DNA of 64,000 nucleotides, from contig NZ_AHMO02000008.1 of assembly GCF_000243715.2 (NCBI RefSeq), forward strand, positions 1,165,001-1,229,000, in the 5' to 3' direction. The notes beneath the pieces are model-generated. The model did not search any database. It was given only the letters and a program-made list of their open reading frames with translations, and had not been told where the DNA came from. How positions within the stretch are numbered: the first letter of the stretch is position 1; the number at the start of each line of letters is the position of its first letter. A program made the translations under genes and the position numbers. Shown in pieces: positions 18,864-28,740 of this stretch. The DNA is from Leptospira broomii serovar Hurstbridge str. 5399 (lineage in GTDB: Bacteria > Spirochaetota > Leptospiria > Leptospirales > Leptospiraceae).

Positions 18864-19793
18864 TTAATAAAAGCGAGGCGCTTCCTTATCCAATAGGGTT
18901 CGACCGCTTTGATTCACTTCGACAGGATCAGGATGAATAAGAACTTCCGTATAAGGGAATTCTTCCTTCAACTCGTCTAAAATCGAGTCCAAAATTTTAT
19001 GACTATCTTCTAGGGTTAGATTCTTAGGCATTTCCAAATGGAATTCCAAGAATCGACGCTCCCCCGCCGAGCGAGTTCTCAAATCATGATATCCAAGTAC
19101 TTGTGGTGCCCTACTCTCCACGACTCGTAAAATCGAATCCCGATATTCGTGAGAAAGATCGCGATCCATTAGAATATCCGTACTATTTCGGAAAATACTC
19201 CAGGCCCCCTTGAGTAAATACAAAGAAACTAGCGCGCCTGCCAAAGGGTCTACCCAGCCCCAGCCGGTATTCATCGCTACCGCAACGGAGAACAATACCA
19301 GTAGGTTTCCCAATAAGTCCGAAACATAATGTAGACTATCCGCTGCGACTAAAAGCGATCCAGTCTTACGAACTACGGATCTTTGAAAGAGAATCAATGC
19401 ACCGGTTAACGCGAGAGAAACAAACATTACGTAGAAAGAAGAAATTTCCGGAATCTCCGACTTCGAATTCGAATTCAGAAAATGTTCTCCTGCATGGAAG
19501 AGAATCCAACCGCCGGAGGCGGCGACTAGAAGGCTTTGAAATAGGCCCGCAATCGCCTCCGCCTTTCCATAACCGTAGCGATGATCGGAATCTGCGGGCT
19601 TAGCGGCCTGATACAAGGCATAAAGATTTACGGAAGATGTGAGAAAGTCCAGTCCCGAATCCAATGCGGATGCAAGTACTGCCAGCGAGTCCTGTGCATA
19701 ACCCACCCAAAATTTCATCGCGCCTAAAAATCCGGCCGTAAAAAGGGATAATAAGCCCGCAAAAATTTTGATTCGATTCGAGGAAAAGTTCAT
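18864..19793 (-). CDS. Cation diffusion facilitator (FieF/ZitB-like metal exporter)
   Basis: This 309-residue transporter has six TM helices and a cytoplasmic C-terminal domain. TM2 carries ALDSGLDFLTSSVN and TM5 carries DSLHYVSD, giving the Asp/His metal site (compare D-x3-D and H-x3-D in FieF). The cytosolic HRYGYGKAE loop is the family signature. Metals exported are likely Zn or Fe. The start at ATG 19793 is preferred over a TTG 66 nt upstream because GGGAGAG lies 6 nt before it. A regulator is not adjacent. Confidence 0.92.
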   Translation of the reverse strand: MNFSSNRIKIFAGLLSLFTAGFLGAMKFWVGYAQDSLAVLASALDSGLDFLTSSVNLYALYQAAKPADSDHRYGYGKAEAIAGLFQSLLVAASGGWILFHAGEHFLNSNSKSEIPEISSFYVMFVSLALTGALILFQRSVVRKTGSLLVAADSLHYVSDLLGNLLVLFSVAVAMNTGWGWVDPLAGALVSLYLLKGAWSIFRNSTDILMDRDLSHEYRDSILRVVESRAPQVLGYHDLRTRSAGERRFLEFHLEMPKNLTLEDSHKILDSILDELKEEFPYTEVLIHPDPVEVNQSGRTLLDKEAPRFY

Positions 19794-19926
19794 ACCGCTC
19801 TCTCCCAACACTTTTCCTTTACGAAGATATATCCTTCTTTTTTTAATTTCCAAACCCAAAAAAGGATTGGAGTTCCTCGACTAGGAAACTTACGCTTCCC
19901 GATTACGAAACCTAAGAGGTATATTC

Positions 19927-21195
19927 TTGAAACCAATCCTAAGAACTATTCTCGTTTTCCTGATGGTACTTCAGGTATTTATAATCGCTCCCATTTACGC
20001 TCAAGGCGCTAACGATAAAATACCGGATCCGGATGCATTAGAGCGGGAAGCGGATGACCTGGAGTACCAAGCTGGTCGTTCGCAAAACCCTGTAGAAAGA
20101 AGAAAACTGGCGCAGTTAGCCGTGGACAAACGTAGACAAGCTGTGGATGCAAGAAATGCCATCCAGGATCGGGAATTAACCAAACCGTTCGATGCTGCGA
20201 CATTTGAATTGCAGTCCGTCGCGATGCAATCAACTTGGGAATCGGAAAGTCTCGCCCGAAATAAGAATATAGGCTCGAATACTACAAGTGCGCTACTCAA
20301 TTATTCCGGAATATACCAAACTGCTTTGAATGCAGCTAACGGGTTAGGAGCGAATCCGAATCTATTAAATAACAATATGACTCTTTACTCGAGCCCGCAA
20401 GGTAATACGAGAACTGCATACCCGATTCGACTTTCTTATCTAAATAAAAACCGAAACTTCGGAATTGAAGTGAACTATTTAGACGTAAGAATGAAACCTT
20501 CTTATACTACTTTTGACGGAGTACATTCAACATCCAATTTACCTGCGATTCAATTTCACTCTGCCGAATATAAACGTCAGGATTATTCTTTAAACCTCGC
20601 TTGGTATTTTCCAACCGGAACCGGGGCGAGAATCGGTCCTTCGATCGGAGTTCGGAACGTTGACATCTATTCTAAGGAATATGGAAACATACCGGGAAAT
20701 TACGGATTCGGCTCCATGTCGGAAAAATCGACCGGTCTTGGACCTCAAGCAGGTTTCAGAATTTTTAAAAATCTATTAACGAACGTGATGATTCACGCTC
20801 GATTCGATTATTTTAGAACGCTAGGTCATTATGATCGAAATAGCCAAGGAACGATCATCGGAATCGGAGGGAATCCCTATCTTCTCACGACCGGACCTAC
20901 GGGAAACGTAAAAGATAATCTACTTTCAAGGACCGGATACGAAATCGATGCCGGCATTTCCTTGTTGAGAACGAGATGGCTAAAGTTTACCGTCGGGTTT
21001 CAATATACCGAAATGACATCTAGAGTCAGCGGTTATAATTATAATGCATCGGTCTTTCCAGGCGCTCCCGGTGACGGATTGTTTCTAAATCAGGTTTCCA
21101 AAACATTGGATCAGGCGTCCTCGATTCAAGCCCTACAAAAGGATGTGCACGATAAATTCTATGGATTTTATTTCGGAGCTTCTTTGCTCCTTTAA
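19927..21195 (+). CDS. Putative outer-membrane beta-barrel protein
   Basis: This 422-residue exported protein has a signal peptide (about 1-25, ending IYAQG), a charged helical segment (about 35-85) with repeated Arg/Asp/Glu that may form a coiled coil, then many alternating amphipathic strands rich in Tyr/Phe/Gly (for example RLSYLNKNRNFGIEVNYL and KFTVGFQYTEM), ending in FYGFYFGASLLL. That end resembles a barrel C-terminus but lacks the usual final Phe. The start is TTG at 19927 with AAGAGG 7 nt upstream; later Met codons would lose the signal. Other members are unknown to me. Confidence 0.78.
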   Translation: MKPILRTILVFLMVLQVFIIAPIYAQGANDKIPDPDALEREADDLEYQAGRSQNPVERRKLAQLAVDKRRQAVDARNAIQDRELTKPFDAATFELQSVAMQSTWESESLARNKNIGSNTTSALLNYSGIYQTALNAANGLGANPNLLNNNMTLYSSPQGNTRTAYPIRLSYLNKNRNFGIEVNYLDVRMKPSYTTFDGVHSTSNLPAIQFHSAEYKRQDYSLNLAWYFPTGTGARIGPSIGVRNVDIYSKEYGNIPGNYGFGSMSEKSTGLGPQAGFRIFKNLLTNVMIHARFDYFRTLGHYDRNSQGTIIGIGGNPYLLTTGPTGNVKDNLLSRTGYEIDAGISLLRTRWLKFTVGFQYTEMTSRVSGYNYNASVFPGAPGDGLFLNQVSKTLDQASSIQALQKDVHDKFYGFYFGASLLL

Positions 21196-21201
21196 AAAAA
21201 T

Positions 21202-21230
21202 AAAAAGCCTTCGTTTTCCGGAGGCTTTTT
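21202..21230. terminator. Bidirectional Rho-independent terminator
   Basis: The hairpin arms AAAAAGCCT(T)CG and CG(G)AGGCTTTTT pair with one mismatch around a TTTTC loop, with A-tract and T-tract on either side. It sits between the convergent barrel protein and DUF6580 genes and can serve both. Confidence 0.85.
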
Positions 21231-21255
21231 ATTTTAAGCGGATTGGACTTTAAAT

Positions 21256-21774
21256 TTAAGCTGCTTGCTCGGAAGGAACAACCCCGGAACGTTCCATTAA
21301 ATAAAACGAGCCGAAGAGTAAGGGAATATAAACCAAATCACCCAATAGCGAGTTTTGGAAAAAAGGAATCGCCGCAATATAACATGTTACGAGTCCGCCA
21401 AGATCCAACGAATACATTCCCGACGTTAACCATACAAAAAAATTGGTAACTAAAAAGAATAAAACGGATCCACCCAAACCGGTGATCGCCAATCTTCCCA
21501 CCGTTAGATTTTCGCGTAACTGACGTCCTGCGATAGCGAACAGGATAAACATTCCGTAAACAACAGGCACTAATGAGTGAAAGCCGATCACCGCGTCGCT
21601 AATCATCATAATTCCTAAGGGTAAGAGAAGAGCCACCCAACGATTCGTGAAATATACTCCACCAAATAATGAGATGGCCAGAACAGGAGTAAAATTCGGT
21701 AAATGGGGAAGAAAGCGGCTCAGTACCGCTAAAGCAAGAAGAACAACAGCAACGATATTTCTGGATTGAGTCAT
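21256..21774 (-). CDS. DUF6580 membrane protein (putative transporter component)
   Basis: This 172-residue integral membrane protein has about five hydrophobic helices. Segments such as RFLPHLPNFTPVLAISLFGG and a C-terminal FFQNSLLGDLVYIPLLFG resemble the DUF6580 family, thought to be small-molecule (possibly vitamin-type) transport components. The ATG at 21774 begins at MTQSRN; the longer frame from 21834 would add a non-conserved leader. No ATPase partner lies in the window. Confidence 0.72.
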   Translation of the reverse strand: MTQSRNIVAVVLLALAVLSRFLPHLPNFTPVLAISLFGGVYFTNRWVALLLPLGIMMISDAVIGFHSLVPVVYGMFILFAIAGRQLRENLTVGRLAITGLGGSVLFFLVTNFFVWLTSGMYSLDLGGLVTCYIAAIPFFQNSLLGDLVYIPLLFGSFYLMERSGVVPSEQAA

Positions 21775-21896
21775 GATAGTTTCCGGGCTTTTAGGATAGA
21801 GTGAACCCTGAAACTGCCCCGTCAACCAATTCAAGAATGTTTTTCTATGGGGAAAAAGGGTAGGAATTCCAATAAACTATCAAAGCCTGGACTAGT

Positions 21897-23105
21897 ATGA
21901 AAGCCCCGAATCCTAACGATTTTCCGAATGCTGTAGAGTATCTCCGCGACATAACGGCAAAGCTTAGAAGTCCGGACGGATGTCCATGGGATCGAGCGCA
22001 AACTCATCTCACTTTAGTGCCCTACATTTTAGAGGAATCTCACGAGGTAGTAGATGCGCTTCTAAATGAGAACGATGAACACATAAGAGAAGAGTTGGGA
22101 GACCTACTTTTCCAAATCGTTCTCCATGCTCAAATCGCTTCGGAGCGAGGAGCCTTTACTTTCGAGGACATTGCGAACGATGTTTCCGAAAAACTCGTTT
22201 TAAGACATCCGCATGTCTTTGATCCTGAAAATTCTAGATTCGAGTCGGCGGATGAAGTCGTCGCAAATTGGGATAGGCTAAAGGAAAAAGAAAAGCAATC
22301 GAGAGGGAAGAACGGCAATAATAGAGTCGATAAGAAATCATCCGTTCTTAATGGAGTACCGGAAACGTTTCCATCTTTGCTGAAAGCTGAAAAACTCCAA
22401 AAGAAGGCGGCAAAGGCCGGATTTGATTGGCCCGATCTAAAAGGAGTCGAAGAAAAACTTCGCGAGGAGCTCGACGAGTTTCTTGCGGAAATCAAAGCGG
22501 CACCGGAAATTTCCGCTAATCAAGTTCGGATAGAAGACGAGTTGGGCGACTTCTTTTTTAGCATCGTAAATCTCGCGAGAAAACTTGGCATATCTTCGGA
22601 GTCGGCTTTAACCCGAACGAATTTGAAATTTAAGAGTAGGATCAACTTCATCGAAGAAGAGCTTGCCAAGCAGGGAAAAAAATTTTCCGAAACGCCTCTC
22701 GAGCTGTTGGACGAAATTTGGAATCGAGCTAAAATCGAATTGAAAATCGAATCCGACGATCCTATTGAATCCAGAAAAAATTCCACACTCTTAACCATTC
22801 GGGAACTTTCCTCGTATCTTATTTGGAAGGAAACTTCCGAAAACGATTGGCCTAAATCGTATCTGTTCTCTTATCAATCCGACGAATATCGACTTATTTT
22901 TTCCGGATTCGGTTCCTTAACTCTGCTCCCATTGCAGGACCCCTGGGGAAGAAAAGGACAGCCGATTTTCTACCTAAATTTGGGAGAAGAAATTTTCGAA
23001 CGACCAATTTGGCAGGATTTAGAAGGAGTTTCGTACACCAAGGTTGAATCGATATACGAAGGCATACTTAAGGCAATCCAATCTTATAAGGAAATTCTAA
23101 AGTAA
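21897..23105 (+). CDS. mazG: MazG nucleoside triphosphate pyrophosphohydrolase with a long C-terminal extension
   Basis: This 402-residue protein has the tandem MazG layout. The first domain (about 15-125) has CPWDRAQTHLTL, EESHEVVDAL and EELGDLLFQIVLHA; the second (about 160-265) has EKLREELDEFLAEI and EDELGDFFFSIVNLAR. MazG hydrolyses NTPs to NMP and PPi, and can lower ppGpp-linked stress in E. coli. E. coli MazG has 263 residues, so the last ~130 residues are extra and match nothing I know. The extension has mixed alpha/beta character with GRKGQPIFYLNLGEEI. No MazEF-like toxin is adjacent. Confidence 0.93.
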   Translation: MKAPNPNDFPNAVEYLRDITAKLRSPDGCPWDRAQTHLTLVPYILEESHEVVDALLNENDEHIREELGDLLFQIVLHAQIASERGAFTFEDIANDVSEKLVLRHPHVFDPENSRFESADEVVANWDRLKEKEKQSRGKNGNNRVDKKSSVLNGVPETFPSLLKAEKLQKKAAKAGFDWPDLKGVEEKLREELDEFLAEIKAAPEISANQVRIEDELGDFFFSIVNLARKLGISSESALTRTNLKFKSRINFIEEELAKQGKKFSETPLELLDEIWNRAKIELKIESDDPIESRKNSTLLTIRELSSYLIWKETSENDWPKSYLFSYQSDEYRLIFSGFGSLTLLPLQDPWGRKGQPIFYLNLGEEIFERPIWQDLEGVSYTKVESIYEGILKAIQSYKEILK

Positions 23106-23234
23106 AAGGTATTTTTAAAACCGTTTCGCCTCATTCGTAGCTAACTTTTCGTATTCACTTAGATCTTTTTTATTGAAGAATCCGAATTTCGATCGTCCAT
23201 CATATATACGGGAGTAAATTTCTTCCCTTTTAAT

Positions 23235-24044
23235 GTGGAAACGCCCAAATTTAAAATCTTGATCGTCGATTCCGGGAGAATTACACGCAAAGTGATCGTA
23301 TCCGAATTTGCGGATCCGGAATTTCAAGTCGTTGAAACGGCAAGTTTAAACGAATCGGCAATGTTCGCATGGTCCGAAAAATTCGACCTTATTACTCTCG
23401 GTATATATTTTCAAGACGGGACCGGCTTCGACCTCTGTAAAAGAATTCGTACGGAAAAAATAAACGATGAACCGTTTGCATCTTTTGATACTAGAATTAT
23501 TTTCGTAACCTCCGAATATAACGATGCAAATCGAATCAAGGCGCATGATGCAGGTGCTAACGGATTTTTAGAAAAAAACTCGAATTTAATTTCCTTTAGA
23601 GAAACTCTCGCAATCATTTTAAAAGATTTAAAGTCCGAACGGCAAAATGCGGTCGAACGATTCAAATTTTCGAAAGACTCTGATCCGAAAATCTCGTTAT
23701 TAGTCGATGATTCGGAATTAAATTTAGTTCTTTTTAGAAGATTATTGGAATCCCGCGGTATCAAAGTACAGACAGCGATTTCGGGAGAACATGCCCTTCG
23801 TTTACTGTCCGAAAATCCGAATCAATACGGAGTTCTTTTAACGGATATGTATATGCCGAACATGGATGGGGACCAACTATGTAAAAAGATACAGGGGATT
23901 CCGGGACTTTCAGAGTTACGCCTGGGAATCGTAACAGCTTCTAACGAAGCGGAACTTGCTAGAACTAAAATACCTCCGGGCGTAAAAATTCTTACGAAAC
24001 CTTACGACCCGGATCAAATAATGAAGTTTATAAACCCTAATTAG
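23235..24044 (+). CDS. Two-receiver response regulator with no output domain
   Basis: This 269-residue protein has two REC domains and nothing else. REC1 (about 7-125) starts ILIVDSGRIT but its phospho-acceptor Asp is replaced: the site reads FDLITLGIYFQDG, with Gly where Asp is expected, so it should not be phosphorylated. REC2 (about 150-267) is intact: LLVDDSEL, D204 in LLTDMYMPNMDG, and LTKPYD. The start is given as GTG 23235; the ribosome site is poor and the exact start is uncertain. It may act as a phosphate sink or an adapter. It overlaps the convergent gene by 4 nt. Confidence 0.82.
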   Translation: METPKFKILIVDSGRITRKVIVSEFADPEFQVVETASLNESAMFAWSEKFDLITLGIYFQDGTGFDLCKRIRTEKINDEPFASFDTRIIFVTSEYNDANRIKAHDAGANGFLEKNSNLISFRETLAIILKDLKSERQNAVERFKFSKDSDPKISLLVDDSELNLVLFRRLLESRGIKVQTAISGEHALRLLSENPNQYGVLLTDMYMPNMDGDQLCKKIQGIPGLSELRLGIVTASNEAELARTKIPPGVKILTKPYDPDQIMKFINPN

Positions 24045-24673
24045 GAGGAGAGGAACTCTAAACCCACCAACACATCCGGAAAACATTCCTTACGAATATC
24101 TCCTTCGAGCTTGGGAAGTTTCGAATACCAGTTTTTATCTTCGTATTGCAAATCCATCCAATAGAAGTACAGAGTGGCTTCCCCCAATTCGTTTTCGATT
24201 TTGATTTCGGAGAATTCCTTTTTTAAGTCTCCGGTGCGTTCGAAGGTTTCGTTGCTCTTTGTTCTATATTGAACTTCCCAAGGTTCGACCCTAAATGGAG
24301 TGCCTTGAGCGTTCGGCTTTCCGGGTAAAAGTTTCCAGCTTTTGATAAGAATTCGGGAAACATCTTCGTATTTCAAAGTTTTTGAATATACTACGTTTTC
24401 CCTTTTGTGCTTAAACGAAAATTCCTTCGGCGCAGACTTCCAAGTTCCCACGATCGATCTACCATCGCAAAAGAAACCCTTCACCTTGGGCCCTTCGGTT
24501 GAATTCGAAGTCGCAAGATTTCCTTTTGATTCTCCCCGAACATCGAGACCGGGTTCGGTAGGTAATGTGGGTTCTTTTGGAAGCGGAATTTTTTGGGCAG
24601 GTAAGGATGCAACTAGGATCAAAAAAAGAAGGAGTCCGTACAGACTCCTTCTGATATTTCTTTTAAGTTTCAC
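24041..24673 (-). CDS. Hypothetical exported protein
   Basis: This 210-residue protein carries an N-terminal signal peptide (basic RRS, then LYGLLLFLILVASLPAQ) and a Pro-rich linker (LPKEPTLPTEP), then a soluble domain of about 150 residues with no match I recognise. Two Cys residues (one near GFFCDG, one near KECF) could form a disulfide in the periplasm. The start is GTG at 24673 without a good ribosome site. It ends at 24041, overlapping the stop of the two-receiver gene. Confidence 0.7.
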   Translation of the reverse strand: MKLKRNIRRSLYGLLLFLILVASLPAQKIPLPKEPTLPTEPGLDVRGESKGNLATSNSTEGPKVKGFFCDGRSIVGTWKSAPKEFSFKHKRENVVYSKTLKYEDVSRILIKSWKLLPGKPNAQGTPFRVEPWEVQYRTKSNETFERTGDLKKEFSEIKIENELGEATLYFYWMDLQYEDKNWYSKLPKLEGDIRKECFPDVLVGLEFLSS

Positions 24674-24696
24674 GGGAAAAACGATCCCAAAAATTC

Positions 24697-25893
<1,197 letters not shown>

Positions 25894-25956
25894 TGGGTTC
25901 TCCTTGTATTGTGTAGATAAATTACAGTCTAGGCTTGGTGTCCATTCTCTCCGTCC

Positions 25957-26532
25957 TTAGGACTTGGGGAAAGAAGGATTCTCTTTAATTTTTAAGATTC
26001 CGTTTCGCAGATAGTATAGGTTCTGTGTCCCGAAATAATTAATAGCGACAGGCAACGAAACGATTCCAAGGACGGAGAAATATCGATATTTCAAAGAATC
26101 TTTTTGAGACACGTTATGAATGGTTTTTTCCAGCCTTAAAAGAATCCGTTTCCAACGTTCAAAAACGGATTTAAGACTTGGATTGCATTCATCGAAATAT
26201 AGACCTTCCGCAGAAGTGACAATAATATCTTTCAGTCCGGGTGGCAAAGGCGGAGAACCGAATAAATCCCTGACTCGCACCAAATCCTTTTCGATTTCGG
26301 ATTCTTGCTGGCGGGGAATAGGAAGAATCGAACTAATTCCGATAGAAACTGGAAGGGATAGTCTGAAGAGAAAATCGGACGCTACCATCGAATTGAGGTA
26401 GCGACGGACGGTTTCACCCAATGTGTCAGGGTGGTCAAGCTGAACGTCAGTCAGATTCTTGACAGTTTGGATTGTATATTGGCTGAGCTTGATCTTTTCG
26501 ATCCAGAACAGGCTCAATAATTCCGTGTCCAT
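25957..26532 (-). CDS. Hypothetical protein
   Basis: This 191-residue protein is not recognised. It starts MDTELLSLFWIEKI and contains several moderately hydrophobic helices, one being LPVSIGISSILPI and another VLGIVSLPVAIN, possibly membrane-associated. I chose the ATG at 26532; an open frame extends upstream into the ferredoxin gene (26577-26894) and is unlikely to be coding there. The ribosome site is weak. Confidence 0.55.
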   Translation of the reverse strand: MDTELLSLFWIEKIKLSQYTIQTVKNLTDVQLDHPDTLGETVRRYLNSMVASDFLFRLSLPVSIGISSILPIPRQQESEIEKDLVRVRDLFGSPPLPPGLKDIIVTSAEGLYFDECNPSLKSVFERWKRILLRLEKTIHNVSQKDSLKYRYFSVLGIVSLPVAINYFGTQNLYYLRNGILKIKENPSFPKS

Positions 26533-26576
26533 GGCGGTATGGGTACATTTTTTGAGTTTCCCTTTTTTGGCAATCT

Positions 26577-26894
26577 CTATCCGCGAAGCGGGATGAGACG
26601 AACCGCCTTTTCCGGACATGCTGCCACACAAAGACCGCAAGCATGGCAATCTTCCGGACGAACGACGTAAGCTTTATTCGGACCGTGAAAAAATGTCTTC
26701 ATTCGCCCTGCAAAAGAGAGTCGTTCTTTTTCGGGTCGATCAATCGGCCGGATCTCGAACACTGCAAAAGGACACACAATTGCGCAATCGCGTTTCCCTT
26801 CGCATTTTGAGAGATTTACTTCCGGGCGGATAACTCCAACCTCGGTTTTACGTTTATCGACGAGGTGATTTTCTTTATCCGCCCGCTGTTTCAT
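26577..26894 (-). CDS. Two-cluster (4Fe-4S type) ferredoxin with an altered first cluster
   Basis: This 105-residue ferredoxin has two cluster motifs. The second is a normal CX2CX2CX3CP (CHACGLCVAACP). The first reads CEGKRDCAIVCP: the second expected Cys is Lys, so only three of the four ligands remain, which points to a [3Fe-4S] cluster or an outside ligand. The protein probably carries electrons in the cytoplasm. The partner is unknown. Confidence 0.85.
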   Translation of the reverse strand: MKQRADKENHLVDKRKTEVGVIRPEVNLSKCEGKRDCAIVCPFAVFEIRPIDRPEKERLSFAGRMKTFFHGPNKAYVVRPEDCHACGLCVAACPEKAVRLIPLRG

Positions 26895-26996
26895 ATTTGT
26901 TTTAGACTCCGCAAAATTGAACGAAGATTTTACCTCAAATGTCGGCCGGGAACTGCGTAAGGAATTTCGAAGAAATCGACGTGCGACTCTTTCATC

Positions 26997-27305
26997 TTAT
27001 TCCACTCTCGGAGTTCTAGGTTGATTATCCATAGTCTGTTGCATTCTACGTTTCATCCGATGTTTCCAATACCTTTTGTGACGACCGCCTCCAAGGCCAT
27101 GCCCGCCCTTAAAAAGTAAATGAGATAAAACGAATATTCCTAAAGCTTGCCAATAGGTAATCTGTTTCCAGGCAAATAGATCCGGCAAAAGCCAATTCCA
27201 TAATTGCCAAACGACAGCTGCAGCGGCTAAAAAGAACAGCGGGATAAAAAGTATCCACGCAAAAATTCTTCCTGTCCTAGATCTTTGTGAACATGAATGG
27301 TTCAT
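26997..27305 (-). CDS. Small two-helix membrane protein paired with an ECF sigma factor
   Basis: This 102-residue protein has two TM segments (about 14-40 and 48-67; motif WQLWNWLLPDLFAWKQITYWQALGIF region) and a basic C-terminus (GGRHKRYWKHRMKRRM). Similar small membrane proteins recur next to ECF sigma genes in many bacteria. It lies 13 nt after the sigma gene and has AAGGA 7 nt before its ATG, so they form an operon. An anti-sigma role is plausible but no anti-sigma domain is recognisable. Confidence 0.75.
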   Translation of the reverse strand: MNHSCSQRSRTGRIFAWILFIPLFFLAAAAVVWQLWNWLLPDLFAWKQITYWQALGIFVLSHLLFKGGHGLGGGRHKRYWKHRMKRRMQQTMDNQPRTPRVE

Positions 27306-27318
27306 AATTTTTTCCTTA

Positions 27319-27870
27319 TTAAAATTCTTCGAGGAAAAGAGACTTTAGCGCTTTCAACCGTTTGGATAGAAATTCTTTTGCGTACGCTTTTCTGGAGGAA
27401 AGCGTTCCTTCCGGAATGCCTGTTTCTTCGGAGATTTTTCGAAATGTTTTTCCTTCTAAAACATTTGCGATAAAAACCGATTTTTGCTCGGCGGGAAGGT
27501 CTTCAATGGCAAGAGACAATTCTTCTAAAACCAGTTTTTGATAAAATTCCCGTTCAGGTCCTATCCCTCGCTCGGGGATCGCATTTTCAATATCGAATTC
27601 GCTTTCGAGCTGAGGGCCGAGATACTTTCTGGTTTTCTTTTTACGATACCAGTCTCCGACTTTATTTCGAAGAACCGCGTATATGTACGCCAGAAGGTAT
27701 TCGATGGACCCGTTCGAATCTAGCTCCGCCACCGCGATTAGGAAGGATTCTTGTAAAAGATCTTCCGCTTCTTCGGGGTCGGAAACTTTCGATCTTACCC
27801 ATGCAAGGATCTTATTTCGTTCCCTTCGATAAATTTTATCCACGGACACCAAGATGATTTTTTTCCTCAT
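27319..27870 (-). CDS. ECF-type RNA polymerase sigma factor
   Basis: This 183-residue sigma-70 group 4 factor has region 2 (about 20-88; DPEEAEDLLQESFLIAVAEL, then YIYAVLRNKVGDWYRKKK for DNA melting) and region 4 (about 122-175; LPAEQKSVFIANVLEGKTFRKI then EETGIPEGTLSSR). There is no region 1.1 or 3. The start is taken as ATG 27870, two codons into the open frame. The adjacent small membrane gene is a likely partner. Its regulon is unknown. Confidence 0.92.
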   Translation of the reverse strand: MRKKIILVSVDKIYRRERNKILAWVRSKVSDPEEAEDLLQESFLIAVAELDSNGSIEYLLAYIYAVLRNKVGDWYRKKKTRKYLGPQLESEFDIENAIPERGIGPEREFYQKLVLEELSLAIEDLPAEQKSVFIANVLEGKTFRKISEETGIPEGTLSSRKAYAKEFLSKRLKALKSLFLEEF

Positions 27871-28212
27871 AAACAATAGTTGTCTCTTCAGGAAATTCCT
27901 TGGTTTTTTTTAATTATTTCGCGAAAAAAGGTAAGAAAATGATCCAAAATGGAAAAAATCCAAAATCAAATGTGCTGTTATCTAAAGAATTCATAGTAAC
28001 CCCTCCCAAAAGGATCCTCGCTTTAAGTCGTTTTAGGCGGGATTTTCTTGCCTCTTTTTCCATAAGAAAATCCGAGAATCGATTTTTTTTTGAAAATCCC
28101 GATTTACAACGCACATCTTTAAGAACGGGAAAGATCCGATCGGGTCCTTTTTTCTTCTAAGTTTTTTTGCGCAACTCCGAGGCCTCTTTACCCGGGATAT
28201 ACGAGGTAACTG
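27871..28212. other. 342-nt intergenic region
   Basis: The region is AT-rich and lies between the divergent ECF sigma gene and a hypothetical gene, so promoters in both directions are expected, though no clear boxes stand out. Several short open frames exist on both strands, but they have skewed composition (Phe/Ser/Arg-rich) and no protein-like features; I treat them as noise. The only notable spot is AAAAGG ahead of an ATG at 27938, with a 73-codon frame, which I do not accept as a gene. Confidence 0.4.
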
Positions 28213-28647
28213 ATGAGACTCAAAAGAATTGAATCGATCGATCAAGAAATCAAATGGATGAAACTTGAAAAAGAGAAGGAAGCTTTTCTTAAAATCGTAA
28301 AAACCCTAAATCGCTATTATGATTCGATTAAGGGACCCGAAAAAATCGACCCGACTTCGTTTAGAAAACGATTGGTGGAATCGGATCCTGATACCGCGGA
28401 AATCTTTTTTAAAAAATTCGGTAAATATGAATTCTTAGTCTTCGCTCGAATATCTTCCGAAGGTAAAAGCGAATTCGACTCCTGGATTCATATAGACGGA
28501 ATTCGGCAAGAACGAGAAGAACTATCGGGACAGAATGTCACGGATCATCCGGTATTTTCGATTCGCTGTCTCAGCGATATTTACGAAGATTCCTGCATTC
28601 AAATCTCGGAATCGGAATTAGAGGAAATCGAATTGTCGCAGGCGTGA
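28213..28647 (+). CDS. Hypothetical soluble protein
   Basis: This 144-residue acidic protein is not recognised. It has a Lys/Glu-rich helical start (EIKWMKLEKEKEAFLKI) and no signal or membrane segments, so it should be cytosolic. GAGG lies 6 nt ahead of the ATG at 28213, which supports it as real. It is in a run of unknown genes and has no context that helps. Confidence 0.65.
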   Translation: MRLKRIESIDQEIKWMKLEKEKEAFLKIVKTLNRYYDSIKGPEKIDPTSFRKRLVESDPDTAEIFFKKFGKYEFLVFARISSEGKSEFDSWIHIDGIRQEREELSGQNVTDHPVFSIRCLSDIYEDSCIQISESELEEIELSQA

Positions 28648-28740
28648 TTTATTTATAAAGTATCTCGCTTACTTTTTCATGAATTTTCTTTCTTGATTCA
28701 GGAAAGAAGTACTTGCCTACGGAGAAAAAAGGATTAGGAA

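Noticed and set aside
27900..28160. Short open frame in the gap between the ECF sigma gene and its divergent neighbour
   Set aside because: Composition is skewed to Phe, Ser, Arg and Lys with low complexity, opposite-strand frames overlap it, and no domain or signal is seen; AAAAGG before an ATG is the only support.
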